Origin: CBDFHC01 sp965247585
GTDB taxonomy: Bacteria > Chloroflexota > Dehalococcoidia > Lucifugimonadales > GCA-2712585
Direction of reading: 5' to 3'
NCBI GenBank assembly: GCA_965247585.1
Contig: CBDFHC010000003.1
Coordinates: forward strand, 434,001-498,000
Length of the DNA stretch: 64,000 bases
Shown: positions 36,527-46,838 of the stretch, in pieces
Layout of the letters: every line of letters begins with the position of its first letter
Numbering within the stretch: position 1 is the first letter of the stretch
Position numbers and translations under genes: made by a program
The notes under the pieces: generated by a model
Told to the model about the DNA's origin: nothing
Seen by the model: only the letters and a program-made list of their open reading frames with translations
Database searches by the model: none

Positions 36527-36556
36527 AGCCGCCGTAATGGCGGCTTTTGGTTTTTG
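36527..36556 (+). terminator. Rho-independent terminator of the 16S unit
   Basis: AGCCGCC (36527-36533), loop GTAAT, GGCGGCT (36539-36545), then TTTTGGTTTTT. It closes the transcription unit 13 bp after the processing stem, showing that the 16S RNA is made alone. Confidence 0.85.
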
Positions 36557-36584
36557 TGGAGTTGGTGCAGTTTCTGAAGGACTG

Positions 36585-39500
36585 GCAAGGATGCGGTATG
36601 GGCTGGTTTTTCCCTGCGACAAGCTCAGGGCAAACCTGGCGTCAGAGCTTGTGAACAAATCAACCCGGGACAGCGATAGTGGGTGCGAGGGTTGGATGTG
36701 CTCTCCCACCACACTCAGATTCTTCGAACCTCACGGGCGGACTCAGAATGACAAGGTGGGGGGCGGAATGCGGTATGGGCTCGTCCTTTCGGGAGCCTCA
36801 GGATGAGCGGGTTGGAGGAGCAGGAGGGGTTGCGAATCACGGGTTTGTTGTAAAAGCAGAGGCTAGGGCAGGACACGCTCATCCACCGCAGCACCCAGAT
36901 TCCTCGATCCTTACGCACGGACTCGAAATCGATCAGGTTGGCGTCCAGGACCAGGGAGGATGAAAAATCAGGACTGGAATCCCAAGCGGGCGCCGCGGTA
37001 GGACTTGCTCTCCCCCCGCACCCAGATTCTTCGAAGCTCACGGACGGACTTAGAATGACAAGGTGGGGGGCGGAATGCGGTATGGGCTCGTCCTTTCGGG
37101 AGCCTCAGGATGAGCGGGTTGGAGGAGCAGGAGGGGTTGCGAATCACGGGTTGGTTGTAATTGCAGAGGCTAGGGCAGGACACGCTCATCCACCGCAGCA
37201 CCCAGATTTTTCGATCCTAAAGGAAGGACTCGGAAGCGATCATGTGGGCGTCCAGCACCAGGGAGGATGAAAAACTAGGATTGGAATCCGAAGCGGGCGC
37301 CGCGGTAGGACTTGCTCTCCCCCCGCACCCAGATTCTTCGATCCTCACGGGCGGACTCGGAATGACATGGTGGGGGGCGGAATGCGGTAGGGGCTCGTCC
37401 TTCGGGAGCCTCAGGATGAGCGGGTTGGAGGAGCAGAGAGCGTTGCGAATCCGGGGTTGGTTGTAAAAGCAGATGCGACGGCGGGAGACACTCATCCACC
37501 GCAGCACCCAGATTCCTCGATCCTAAAGGACGGACTCGGAATCTATCAAGTTGGCGTCCAGCACCGGGGAGGATGAAAAATCAGGATTGGAATCCGAAGC
37601 GGGGGCCGCGGTAGGGCTTGCTCTCCCGCCGCACCCAGATTCTTCGAAGCTCACGGACGGACTTAGAATGACAAGGTGGGGGGCGGAATGCGGTAGGGGC
37701 TCGTCCTTCGGGAGCCTCAGGATGAGCGGGTTGGAGGAGCAGGAGGGGTTGCGAATCACGGGTTGGTTGTAATTGCAGAGGCTAGGGCAGGACACGCTCA
37801 TCCACCGCAGCACCCAGATTTTTCGATCCTAAAGGAAGGACTCGGAAGCGATCATGTGGGCGTCCAGCACCAGGGAGGATGAAAAACTAGGATTGGAATC
37901 CGAAGCGGGCGCCGCGGTAGGACTTGCTCTCCCCCCGCACCCAGATTCTTCGATCCTCACGGGCGGACTCGGAATGACATGGTGGGGGGCGGAATGCGGT
38001 AGGGGCTCGTCCTTCGGGAGCCTCAGGATGAGCGGGTTGGAGGAGCAGAGAGCGTTGCGAATCCGGGGTTGGTTGTAAAAGCAGATGCGACGGCGGGAGA
38101 CACTCATCCACCGCAGCACCCAGATTCCTCGATCCTAAAGGACGGACTCGGAATCTATCAAGTTGGCGTCCAGCACCGGGGAGGATGAAAAATCAGGATT
38201 GGAATCCGAAGCGGGGGCCGCGGTAGGGCTTGCTCTCCCGCCGCACCCAGATTCTTCGAAGCTCACGGACGGACTTAGAATGACAAGGTGGGGGGCGGAA
38301 TGCGGTAGGGGCTCGTCCTTCGGGAGCCTCAGGATGAGCGGGTTGGAGGAGCAGAGAGGGTTGCGAATCGGAGGTTGCTGGTTCCCACCGTCCCGACCCG
38401 GAAGGTTTAAAAAACGGATTTCTGAGGGACACCCTCAGACTCTCGGCAGGGAACCTGGGTTCCCTGCACTCTCCTGTGGGGTGGCGAAAAAGGGTGTGGC
38501 TAAGGTTGGACTCCTACGGACTGGGATTCGACTAAGCAGACAGGGTGGGACGCACTCATTCCCGCTCCATCCAGATTTCTCGAGCCTCAAGGGAGGACTC
38601 GGAATCGATCAGGTTGGCGTCCAGCACCAGGGAGGATGAAAAACCAGGATTGGAAGCCGAAGCGGACCCCGTGGTAGGACTTGCTCTCCCCCCGCACCCA
38701 GATTCTTCGATCCTCACGGACGGACTCAGAATGACATGGCGGGGGGCGGAATGCGGTATGGGCTCGTCCTTCGCGGGCCTCAGGATGAGCGGGTTGGAGG
38801 AGCAGAGAGGGTTGCGAATCCGGGGTTGGTGGTAGAAGCAGAGGCTAGGGTAGGACACGCTCATCCCCGCAGCACCCAGATTCCTCGATCCTCACGCACG
38901 GACTCGGAATTGATCAGGGTGGCGTCCAGGACCAGGGAGGATCGAGGAATCTGGACTGGAATCCGAAGCGGGGGCCGCGGCAGGACTTGCTCTCCCCCCG
39001 CACCCAGATTCTTCGATCCTCACGGGCGGACTCAGAATGACAAGGTGGGGGGCGGAATGCGGTATGGGCTCGTCCTTCGCGGGCCTCAGGATGAGCGGGT
39101 TGGAGGAGCAGAGAGGGTTGCGAATCCGGGGTTGGTGGTAGAAGCAGAGGCTAGGGTAGGACACGCTCATCCCCGCAGCACCCAGATTCCTCGATCCTCA
39201 CGCACGGACTCAGAATGACATGTTGGGGAGAGGGATGCGGTATGGGGTCGTCCTTTCGGGAGCCTGAGGACGAGCGGGTTGGAGGATCAGAGAGGGTTGC
39301 GAAACCGGGGTTGGTGGTAGAAGCAGATGCGAGGCTAGGACACGCTTATCCCCGCAGCACCCAGATTCCTCGATCCTAAAGGACGGACTCGGAATCGATT
39401 AGGTTGGCGTCCAGCACCAGGGAGGATGAAAAATCAGGATTGGAATCCGAAGCGGGCGCCGCGGTAGGACTTGCTCTCCCCCCGCACCCAGATTCTTCGA

Positions 39501-39625
39501 TCCTCACGGGCGGGCTCAGAATGACATGGTGAGGGGCGGAATGCGGTATGGGCTCGTCCTTCGAGAGCCTCAGGATGAGCGGGTTGGAGGCGCAGGAGGC
39601 TCATTTTCATAGGAATGACATGGTT
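36585..39625 (+). repeat. Tandem array of about 306-bp units (family B/C)
   Basis: The landmark GCGGTATGGGCTCGTCC or its GGTAGGGGC variant recurs with its C at 36771, 37078, 37385, 37691, 37997, 38303, then 38754, 39060, 39238 and 39544: spacing 306-307 bp except where an A element is inserted and where one unit is shortened to 178 bp. Each unit holds CTCTCCCCCCGCACCCAGAT, CGATCCTCACGGGCGGACTC and CTCAGGATGAGCGGGTTGGA. Between about 37140 and 38300 units alternate as two sub-types, so a 612-bp dimer is duplicated almost identically. Open frames in several phases are a by-product of the repeats. Confidence 0.95.
38360..38485 (+). repeat. Family A copy inserted in the 306-bp array
   Basis: A full A copy (TTCTGAGGGACACCCTCAGA, then GGGAACCTGGGTTCCC) interrupts the array and stretches the local period to 451 bp, showing that A elements can insert into or recombine with B/C sequence. 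Confidence 0.85.
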
Positions 39626-39892
39626 CTGTAGTGTGCTGTAGTGGAGACGAAGTAAGGTAACCGGACCCCCAGGCTTCCGCCAGAGAGCGACAACTCCCTC
39701 TGGACTTCCTCTTGCTGGGTGTCCTTCAAGTTTGGGGGGAATGATGTCAGTTGGGCGGAGTGTTGGTGGGGAGGCGGCGTGGTAGACTGCCAGGGTTGTT
39801 TAAGCCGGACGGTTGGCCTGGCCGTTGGGGAGATGGGGAGGGCAGGTGCGACCGGCCCATTTTCATGGATAAGGAGGGTATAAGCCGCGACT

Positions 39893-40843
39893 ATGGCTAC
39901 GGAAGCGATACGGTGCGAGGGGCTGACGAAGGAGTTCGGCAATGTGGTGGCGCTTGACGGGCTGGACCTTTCGGTGGAGCCGGGGGTGGCGTTCGCGCTA
40001 CTAGGTCCGAATGGGGCGGGTAAGACCACGGCGCTACGTCTGTTCACGGGGATAACCAACCCCACCAGTGGCCGGGTGTGGATTGCGGGGGAGGACGTTT
40101 CGGGGCGGTCGCTGGAGCTGCGGGCCAAGATAGGGTATCTGCCGGAGACGGCGGCGTATTACGGCTGGATGACGGGTGAGGAGTTCCTGGTTTTCACGGG
40201 GGAGTTGTACGGCATGGCGCGGTCTGAGGGTAGGCTTCGGGCTAAGGATCTGCTGAAAGAGGCGGACCTGGTGGAGGCGGCAAAGCGCAATGTGAAGACT
40301 TACTCGAGGGGGATGCAGCAGCGGTTGGGGCTGGCCCAGGCGTTGATGAACCGACCGGAGGTGCTGTTCCTGGACGAGCCGGCATCGGCGTTGGACCCGA
40401 TGGGGCGGCGGGACATGCTGGAGGCGATCCAGCGGTTGAAAGGGGAAACGACGGTGTTCCTTTCGACGCACATCCTGGCGGACGTGGAGAGGGTGTGCGA
40501 ACGGGTGGCGATCTTGAACCACGGGTCGCTGGTGACCGCGGGGTCGCTGGAGGAGCTTAGGGCGCGGCGAGGGTCCTCGGAGTTCGAGGTTGAGTTCGAG
40601 GAGGAGGCGAGCGAGTTCGCGTCGACGCTGGAGGGGATGGGGTGGGTTCGGAGCGTGACCCGGCGGGAGCGGAACGGCCATTCGGTGTTTCGGCTGGATG
40701 TATCAGATCTGGAGACGGCGAAGCGAGCGCTACCGGGCCTGGTGTTCAACAGCGGGCTGACGCCGATCCGGTATGAGCTGACCGGCACGAGCCTGGAGGA
40801 GATTTTTATTGACCTGGTGGGCACGCCTGAGGATGGCGAATGA
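39893..40843 (+). CDS. ABC transporter ATP-binding protein
   Basis: A 316-residue ATPase of the ABC-2/drug and gliding exporter type. Walker A GPNGAGKTT at about residues 39-47, signature YSRGMQQRLGLAQAL near residue 139, Walker B VLFLDEPASALDP near residue 159, and the H-loop STHILADVE. The C-terminal 90 residues form the extra domain of this group. The stop overlaps the permease start (ATGA), so the two are co-translated and form one exporter. The substrate is unknown. Codons are strongly G-ending. Confidence 0.93.
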   Translation: MATEAIRCEGLTKEFGNVVALDGLDLSVEPGVAFALLGPNGAGKTTALRLFTGITNPTSGRVWIAGEDVSGRSLELRAKIGYLPETAAYYGWMTGEEFLVFTGELYGMARSEGRLRAKDLLKEADLVEAAKRNVKTYSRGMQQRLGLAQALMNRPEVLFLDEPASALDPMGRRDMLEAIQRLKGETTVFLSTHILADVERVCERVAILNHGSLVTAGSLEELRARRGSSEFEVEFEEEASEFASTLEGMGWVRSVTRRERNGHSVFRLDVSDLETAKRALPGLVFNSGLTPIRYELTGTSLEEIFIDLVGTPEDGE

Positions 40844-41583
40844 CCGGGTTTCTGGCGCTATTGCGAAAGGAGGCGCTGGAGCAGCGGAGGAGCCGGAAGT
40901 TCCTGGCGGTGTTGGGAGTCTTTTTGTTGGTGGCGATTATCCCGCCGGTGATAGCCGTAATTGTTTCAGAGGTACGGGGAGACGTCCGGGATGCCGCGGA
41001 GGCGAGTGGCGGATTTTCTTTTTTCATAGGATTCGTGGGGAACCTGGGTCCTTTGCTGGCGATAATGGTGATGATGGGGTCGCTGGCCAGCGAGAGGGAC
41101 AGTGGAACGGCGGCTATGACGCTGCACAAGCCGGTGACGAGGACGGCGTTTGTGCTGGCGAAGCTTACCGGGTTCGCCGTGGCGTTCTTTGTAGCGATGG
41201 CGTTGGGCGCGGTGGTTTTTTATCTGTTGATGCTGGTGTTTTTTGGGGATGGGGGGGCATCCGGGTTCGCGAAGGCGACCGGGGTGGTGTTCGTGTACCT
41301 GATGTTTCTGGGGGCGATCACGTTTTTCTGGAGCGCGCTGGTGCGGAGCGCCACGGCGGCGGGGGGGTTGGCGCTGGGGACGTGGATTGGCATGAGTATC
41401 CTCTTAGTTATCCCTAACTCTAGCAGGTACCATCCGTTGACGGTTCCCAGTTGGGCCGAAAGCCTGCTGTCCGGCAGTGGAGGGGGGAGCAGCGACGCCT
41501 GGCCTGCGTTCTTGATAGCGATAGGGATTGGGGTGGTGATGTGCGGGGGGGCGTGGGTGGTTTTCCAGCGTAAGGAGCTGTAA
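40840..41583 (+). CDS. ABC-2 type transporter permease
   Basis: A 247-residue membrane protein with six hydrophobic helices, partner of the ATPase immediately upstream (four-base overlap). It has the ABC-2 layout: cytoplasmic start GFLALLRKEALEQRRSRKFL, helix 1, an extracellular stretch, then SLASERDSGTAAMTLHKPVT, the conserved motif after which four more helices follow. Alone it cannot be assigned a substrate. It is followed by a family A repeat. Confidence 0.9.
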   Translation: MTGFLALLRKEALEQRRSRKFLAVLGVFLLVAIIPPVIAVIVSEVRGDVRDAAEASGGFSFFIGFVGNLGPLLAIMVMMGSLASERDSGTAAMTLHKPVTRTAFVLAKLTGFAVAFFVAMALGAVVFYLLMLVFFGDGGASGFAKATGVVFVYLMFLGAITFFWSALVRSATAAGGLALGTWIGMSILLVIPNSSRYHPLTVPSWAESLLSGSGGGSSDAWPAFLIAIGIGVVMCGGAWVVFQRKEL

Positions 41584-41629
41584 GGGAGGGGTTGGTGGAT
41601 GGGGGGGCAGGTCTCTTATCGATGGGATC

Positions 41630-41770
41630 AGCCATGGTGATGGGTAGCGTCACTACAGAGGGTTGCGAACCACAGGTTGGTGGTGCCCACCGTCCCGCCC
41701 AGTAAGGTTTTTAAAATCCATTTCTGAGGCACACCCTCCGGTTCCTGGCACCTTCCTGTGGAGTTGGAGG
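41630..41770 (+). repeat. Family A copy
   Basis: It has CCATGGTGATGG, the GGTTGGTGGTGCCCACC core, and a degraded second hairpin. 41771-41997 has a GGGAGCGCG/CGCGCTCCC hairpin near 41880 and no gene. Confidence 0.8.
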
Positions 41771-41997
41771 TGATAGTGCGGTGGGGGTCGCATCGGGGGA
41801 ATTGCGGGGGCATCTAAAGGGGAAAAGGCCTTCGATTTGGTTGTTGGGGCTGTGTTGGGTGTGGTGGCGGGGCGCTGTTGGGAGCGCGTCGCGCTCCCGC
41901 GGGGAGGGGTGGTGGGCCGCAGCGCCGGACCAGGTTGGTAGGGCGCCAACGGGGTGATTTGGTTGAAAAGTTTTCTCCAGCGTAGAAGGGAGTGGGG

Positions 41998-43305
41998 ATG
42001 AGCAGCGTCCGTAGCAGGAATGCCGGTTGGGTGGTTGTAACCTTAGTAGTCGCGGCGCTGGTGGGGGCGGCGTGCGGGTCGCCGGGCGGGGGGACGGTGG
42101 CCGCGAGTCCGGAAGGGGCTACAGCGGTTGAAACGGGGACGCCCAGGGCTACGGCGTTCGGGGCCGACGTGACGCCTTCGGGGGAGGGTGAGGGCGCTGG
42201 GGAAGCGGCCACGGAAGGCGGTCCGGCCGAATTGGAAGTGCCTATCGGTTCTGCCGTCGCGACGGTGACGAAGGCCGGTGAGGACGCAGAGCCGCTGAAC
42301 GGTTCGACGGGGAGCACGCCGGCGGGGGAGCCGGACCCCTCGCCCTCGACGGCGTCTTCGGGGGTGGACGCGTACCGGGAGCTGAACCCGGACGGTCCGA
42401 AGGATGCTAATCCGCGCTATTACTCGCAGCTTCTGAGCCGGGATGCCATCCGACCGATATATTCGCCGACGATTGCTTCGGCGGAAGAAGTGGACCTGGA
42501 CGCGCGGGAACTGGTGATTGGAGTGAGCATTGATGGGGAGACGCGGGCGTACCCGATTAGGCCGCTGAACCGCAGGGAGATGGTGAACGACGTGGTGGGA
42601 GGTGTGCCCATTCTGGTGACGTGGTGACCGATTTGCTATACCGGTCTCGTGCATGACCGGAGGGTGAACGGGGAGGAGCTAACGTTTGGGAACCAGGGAG
42701 CGCTGTTCATGAACGCGATGACCTGGTGGGACCACGGAACGAATAGCGTCTGGTCGCAGCCGTGGGGCTCGGCGATAGCGGGTCCGTTGGAGGGGACGGC
42801 GCTGACGCTGATACCGGCCTCGATAGTGCCGTGGTCGACGTGGCTGGAGAACCATCCGGAAACGACGGTGGTATCGGACGACCTGGCGGTGAGCTACCGG
42901 GGAATCAGGGATGCGGACGGGTTCGTGATAGGGGTGGCGCTGGAGGAGTGGGCGACGGCGTACGAGTACCAGACGGCGTCAGAGCTCAGGGTGATCAACG
43001 ACGTAATTGGGCCGCGGCCGGTGGTGGTGTTCGTTGAGCCATCGACACGGGATATTTCGGTGTGGCTGAGGACCCCCGGGCAGCCGGCGTCCGGGGAGCG
43101 GGCGCCGGAGGTGGTGACGTTTGAGGTTGATGAGGAGGGACGAGTGTCGGACGCGGAGACGGGGAGCCTATGGGAAATGTCGCGCGGGTTGGCGGTGGAG
43201 GGTCCGTTGAGGGGAGCGAGTTTACAGCAGATACCGTGGATAACGTCGTACGACTGGGCGTGGGAGGACTTTTTCCCGCACACGGAGTTTTACGAGGAAG
43301 GGTAG
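41998..43305 (+). CDS. DUF3179 lipoprotein, candidate selenoprotein (UGA at codon 210)
   Basis: Starts at ATG 41998 with GAAGGGAG upstream; signal peptide and lipobox-like LVGAAC, then a Gly/Thr/Pro-rich linker to about residue 120. The DUF3179 domain follows: LVIGVSIDGETRAYPIRPLN, MVNDVVGGVPILVTW, then UGA (42625-42627), then PICYTGLVHDRRV and LTFGNQGALFMNAM. In family members the residue after VTW/VTY is the first Cys of CPLC. Here it is UGA, giving UPIC, the classical Cys-to-Sec exchange in a CxxC motif. A hairpin follows at 42641-42660. Reading through gives 435 residues with no further stop. Without recoding, the two halves are 209 and 225 codons. The domain's function is unknown. Confidence 0.75.
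42625..42660 (+). promoter_or_regulatory. SECIS-like element after the UGA
   Basis: CCGGTC (42641-42646) pairs perfectly with GACCGG (42655-42660) around an eight-base loop TCGTGCAT. The loop begins 20 nt after the UGA, inside the distance known for bacterial SECIS hairpins. A G in the first two loop positions, favoured by SelB, is not present, so SelB binding needs testing. Confidence 0.5.
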
Positions 43306-43354
43306 GAGGAGGGAGTAGCCGTCCGCCTATTTTCGGGAGGGTCAGGGCTGGCGA

Positions 43355-43590
43355 TGGGTGTCGCTCCCACGAAGGACTTGAAATCACAGGTTGGTGGTGC
43401 CCACCCTCGACCGCCCAGTAAGGTTTTAGGTTCTGAGGGACACCCTCAGACTCCCGGCAAGGAGCCCAGGTTCCCTGCACCCTCCTGCGGGGTTGGTGGC
43501 GCCGAACCGCTATTGCGAATGGCATGAAAGCGGTATGGGCTCGTCCTTCGAGGGCCTCAGGATGAGCGGGTTGGAGGGGCAGAGAGGGTA
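43355..43590 (+). repeat. Family A copy and B fragment
   Basis: A core at 43388-43405, TGAGGGACACCCTCA at 43434-43448, and B fragment GCGGTATGGGCTCGTCC at 43531. No gene is seen in 43306-43731. Confidence 0.85.
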
Positions 43591-43731
43591 GAAAAGACCC
43601 ACAGCCGCTGCGAGTCAGGATGAGTGGGAAAGGGAGGTTTCAGCTTCTGATTGCGGAGGGATTTGGCGGGGCAATGACAGTGGGTTGGGGGAGGGGTATG
43701 ATGGGGCAAGCTGGGTATTGGAGGTTTAGGG

Positions 43732-44472
43732 ATGGCTATTCGAACGCGAATTGGGGTGATGGTACCTTCGACGAATACGACGTGCGAGGCGGATTTTCAG
43801 CTAACGGCGCCGGCGGGGGTGACGATTCACGGGCACCGTATGTGGATGACGAATGATGGGGAGGGGGAAGAGGCGATGGTGCAAATGAACGCGGAGATTG
43901 AGTCTTCGGCGAAGTATCTGGCGACGGCGAAGGTGGATGTTATCGCGTATGGCTGCACGACGGGGAGTTTCTATAAGGGACCGGGCTGGGATGAGGAGAT
44001 GGTGCGGCTGATTGAGGGGGCCGCCGGAGTGCCCGCGGTGGCGACGAGCCCCTCAGTGGTGGAGGCGCTACGGCACTTTGGGGCGAAGAAGATTTCGATA
44101 GCTTCGCCGTATCCAGCGTGGAATAACGAGAAGCTCCGGGCGTACATGGAGCAGATGGGGTTCGAGGTGTTGAACGTGGAGGCGGAGCCGTGGGCGTCGC
44201 AGGCGGGCAACCAGGGGATAAACGACCAGGACCCGGAAAGGATCATTGAGTTCGCGTCTAAGGCGTGCCGTCCCGAGGCGGACGCGCTGTTTTGTTCCTG
44301 CACGGCGTGGCGCTCTGTGGAGGCGGTGGAGGAGTTGGAGCGGATCACGGGGAGGCCGGTGGTATCGTCCAACCAGGCGACGATATGGTCGGTGTTCCGC
44401 AAGCTGGGGATCACGCATCCGGTGGAGGGGTTCGGCAGGCTGCTGCGGGAGCCGTCCGCGGTGTCGGCGTAG
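43732..44472 (+). CDS. Asp/Glu racemase-superfamily enzyme (maleate isomerase / arylmalonate decarboxylase-like)
   Basis: A 246-residue cytosolic enzyme. It starts IGVMVPSTNTTCEADF, typical of maleate cis-trans isomerase and arylmalonate decarboxylase relatives. The two catalytic Cys regions are VIAYGCTTGSFYKG (Cys about residue 74) and ALFCSCTAWRS (about residue 188). These enzymes use a Cys pair or single Cys to act next to a carboxylate. The substrate is not predictable, though the neighbouring MmgE/PrpD gene suggests dicarboxylate or propionate-type catabolism. Confidence 0.85.
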   Translation: MAIRTRIGVMVPSTNTTCEADFQLTAPAGVTIHGHRMWMTNDGEGEEAMVQMNAEIESSAKYLATAKVDVIAYGCTTGSFYKGPGWDEEMVRLIEGAAGVPAVATSPSVVEALRHFGAKKISIASPYPAWNNEKLRAYMEQMGFEVLNVEAEPWASQAGNQGINDQDPERIIEFASKACRPEADALFCSCTAWRSVEAVEELERITGRPVVSSNQATIWSVFRKLGITHPVEGFGRLLREPSAVSA

Positions 44473-44539
44473 GGGCGGAGCGTACCCCCTATCTGTCTTT
44501 CCCCCTCGATAGGGGACAGGAACATGAGCGGCGGCATTG

Positions 44540-44890
44540 GCTCGTCCTTCCCTTCCATTCGACGGGCTCAAGGTAAACGTGGCCACAGAGCTTGTGAACA
44601 ATTCAAGCTGGAACAGGGCGTCAGGGCGGGACACGCTTAACCCTGCCCCACCGCGATTCCTCGATCCCCACGCACGGACTCGGAATCGATCATGTTGGCG
44701 TCCAGCACCAGGAAGGATGGAAAACCAGGATTGGAATCCGAAGCGGGCGCCGTGGTAGGACTTTCTCTCCCCCCGCACCCAGATTCTTCGATCCTCACGA
44801 GCGGAGTCAGAATGACATGGTGGGGGGCGGAATGCGGTATGGGCTCGTCCTTCGAGAGCCTAAGGATTAGGGGGTTGGAATGGGAGGAAG
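44540..44890 (+). repeat. Isolated 306-bp-type unit
   Basis: One complete B/C unit (44640-44885, with GTCCAGCACCAGGAAGGATG and CTCTCCCCCCGCACCCAGAT) preceded by the same entry sequence as the large array (CAGAGCTTGTGAACAA at about 44589, as at 36644). Confidence 0.85.
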
Positions 44891-44985
44891 GTACGGCACC
44901 CCCTGTCCGGCTCTCCCCTTCGATAGTGGGAGAGGAGATTACGTGTTTTCGGGCGAATTAGTAAGGCCTAGCGATAGGGGGCGGT

Positions 44986-46350
44986 ATGGACGGTACGCTG
45001 GAGAAGCTGGCGGAATGCGTTGCCGGGGTAACGATGGAGCAGGTGCCGCCGGAGGTGTTGCACCAGGCGAAGCTTCGGCTGTTGGACTATTTAGGTTGTT
45101 TGGTAGGGGCGTTTGCGGAAGAGCCTTCGAAGGCGGTGCGGAGGGTGGCCATGGGGTCGCGGTGCGGGGAGGGAGGGGCGACGCTTTTGGGGACGAAGCA
45201 GCGGTGCTCGGCGGACGTGGCGTGCTTCGCCAACGGGATGATGGGTCGCTACCTGGACTTTAACGATCAGTATTCGGGCAGGACGACGGGGCATCCCAGC
45301 GACGTGATTCCGGCGGCGCTGGCAGCTTCCGAGCTGTCGGGGGGCGGTGGCGCGGCGCTGGTGACCGGGATGCTGACGGGGTATGAGCTTTTCGGGCGGC
45401 TGTGTGACGCGGTGACGCTGCGGCCTAGATGGGACCACGTGACGCTGGGGGCAATAGCTTCGACGGGAGCGACGTCGAACGCGATGGGGCTGGGGAGGGA
45501 GGAGACGAGGCATGCGATAAGCATCGCCACGGTGTCGAACGTTTCGCTGGACCAGACGCGGCGGGGGGAGCTTTCGCACTGGAAGGCCGGAGCGTTCCCC
45601 AACGCGGCTCGGCAGGGGTTGTTCGCGGCGATGCTGGCGAAGGAGGGGGTGTCGGGGCCGGACTTGCCGTTCGAGGGGGAGCAGGGGTTCTGGAAGGCGG
45701 TGGCTTCGCCGGACGCACCGGAGGCGCTGGATGGAGAACCGGGCCGATTCAAGCTGATGGAGTCGGCGATTAAGGCGCATTCGGCGTGCTACCTGGACCT
45801 CTCGGCGGTGGACGCGATGCTGGAGCTTCGGCGGGAAATTCGGGCCGAGGATGTGGAGCGAGTGGTGGCCTACGTGTACCAATATTCGATAGATATGACG
45901 GCGGATGGGCCGTCAAAGTGGAGGCCGCAAACGCGGGAGACGGCGGACCACAGTATGCCGTTTGTGCTGGCGACGGCGCTGCGGGAGGGTTATGTGGGGC
46001 CGGAGCATTACGAGCCGGGGCGGTTCAGCGATCCGGAGGTGGTTTCGCTGATGGACCGGGTGGAGGTGAGGGAGGAGCCGAGGTATACGGCAGGGTTTCC
46101 GCAGGTGCAGAGCCAGCGGGTGGAGGTGACGACGCGGTCCGGGGCCAAGGTGGTGAAGGAGATAGACTACCCGAAGGGGCACCCGGCGAGGCCGATGTCC
46201 GACGCGGAGGTGGAGGGGAAGTTTGGGCGGCTCGTGGGGGGGTTGCTCTCGGAGGAGCAGCGTCGGCGGGCGGTGGAGGAGGTGATGGGGGTGGAGTCTC
46301 GGGGGGAGCTTTCGGGGTTGGTGGAGGCGTTGGTGGTGGAGGGGGGTTAG
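44986..46350 (+). CDS. MmgE/PrpD family protein
   Basis: A 454-residue protein of the 2-methylcitrate dehydratase/immune-responsive-gene-1 family. Blocks seen: LDYLGCLVGAFAEEPSKAVR near residue 33, a nucleotide-free helical core with YLDFNDQYSGRTTGHPSDVI (family DxxDxxxxxxHP-like region), and KAHSACYLDLSAVDAMLELR. Members dehydrate 2-methylcitrate or decarboxylate cis-aconitate, but many are uncharacterised. No prpB/prpC genes are adjacent, although a PEP-mutase/isocitrate-lyase-like gene exists at 56240. Confidence 0.88.
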   Translation: MDGTLEKLAECVAGVTMEQVPPEVLHQAKLRLLDYLGCLVGAFAEEPSKAVRRVAMGSRCGEGGATLLGTKQRCSADVACFANGMMGRYLDFNDQYSGRTTGHPSDVIPAALAASELSGGGGAALVTGMLTGYELFGRLCDAVTLRPRWDHVTLGAIASTGATSNAMGLGREETRHAISIATVSNVSLDQTRRGELSHWKAGAFPNAARQGLFAAMLAKEGVSGPDLPFEGEQGFWKAVASPDAPEALDGEPGRFKLMESAIKAHSACYLDLSAVDAMLELRREIRAEDVERVVAYVYQYSIDMTADGPSKWRPQTRETADHSMPFVLATALREGYVGPEHYEPGRFSDPEVVSLMDRVEVREEPRYTAGFPQVQSQRVEVTTRSGAKVVKEIDYPKGHPARPMSDAEVEGKFGRLVGGLLSEEQRRRAVEEVMGVESRGELSGLVEALVVEGG

Positions 46351-46359
46351 GGGGGATAA

Positions 46360-46740
46360 AAGCTTTTCTGAAGGACACCCTCAGACTCCCGCCAAAGGGG
46401 CTTGACCCCTCTGGACTCCCTCTTGCGTGTTTCTTGAGCGGATGATAGGAACCGTTTCCGGGAGGATTTGGTATGGCGATGGAAAGGGCGCCACAATGGG
46501 CTGCGAATCGGAGGTTGGTGGCACCCACCCACCCGCCCCGGATGGTTTTTGCATAGAATTTTAAGGACATCCTCAAACTCCCGGCAGAAGGGCTCGGCCC
46601 CTCTGCACTCCCTGTTTTACGGTTAATTAACGCATGGTTGGTGGTTCCCACCATCCTGCCCAGGAAGGTTTTAAGAAGCTAATATCTGAGGGAGACCCTC
46701 AGGCTCCCGGTAGGAGGGCTCTGCCCCTCTGGACTCCCCC
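46360..46740 (+). repeat. Three family A copies of the 'GGCTCTGCCCCTCTG' subtype
   Basis: Partial copy at 46365-46430, full copies at about 46510-46612 and 46632-46735. The third hairpin block is replaced by AGAAGGGCTCGGCCCCTCTG or AGGAGGGCTCTGCCCCTCTG, a distinct subtype shared with 54700-54850. Confidence 0.8.
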
Positions 46741-46838
46741 TTTTACGGTTATTTGGCGTGTGGTTAGTGGTATTATCGAGACGGTTTTAGCAATTGGGAA
46801 TAAGCACAGCATTTAAGCAAACGTAGGAGGGTGACAAG

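Noticed and set aside
36585..39625. Many overlapping open frames of 70-160 codons in the 306-bp array, some identical 612 bp apart.
   Set aside because: They recur only because the DNA repeats, exist in several frames on both strands, and have no ribosome binding site or protein motif.
43732..44472. Asp/Glu-racemase-fold protein next to the candidate selenoprotein considered as a second selenoprotein.
   Set aside because: Its catalytic positions are ordinary Cys codons and the frame has no internal UGA.
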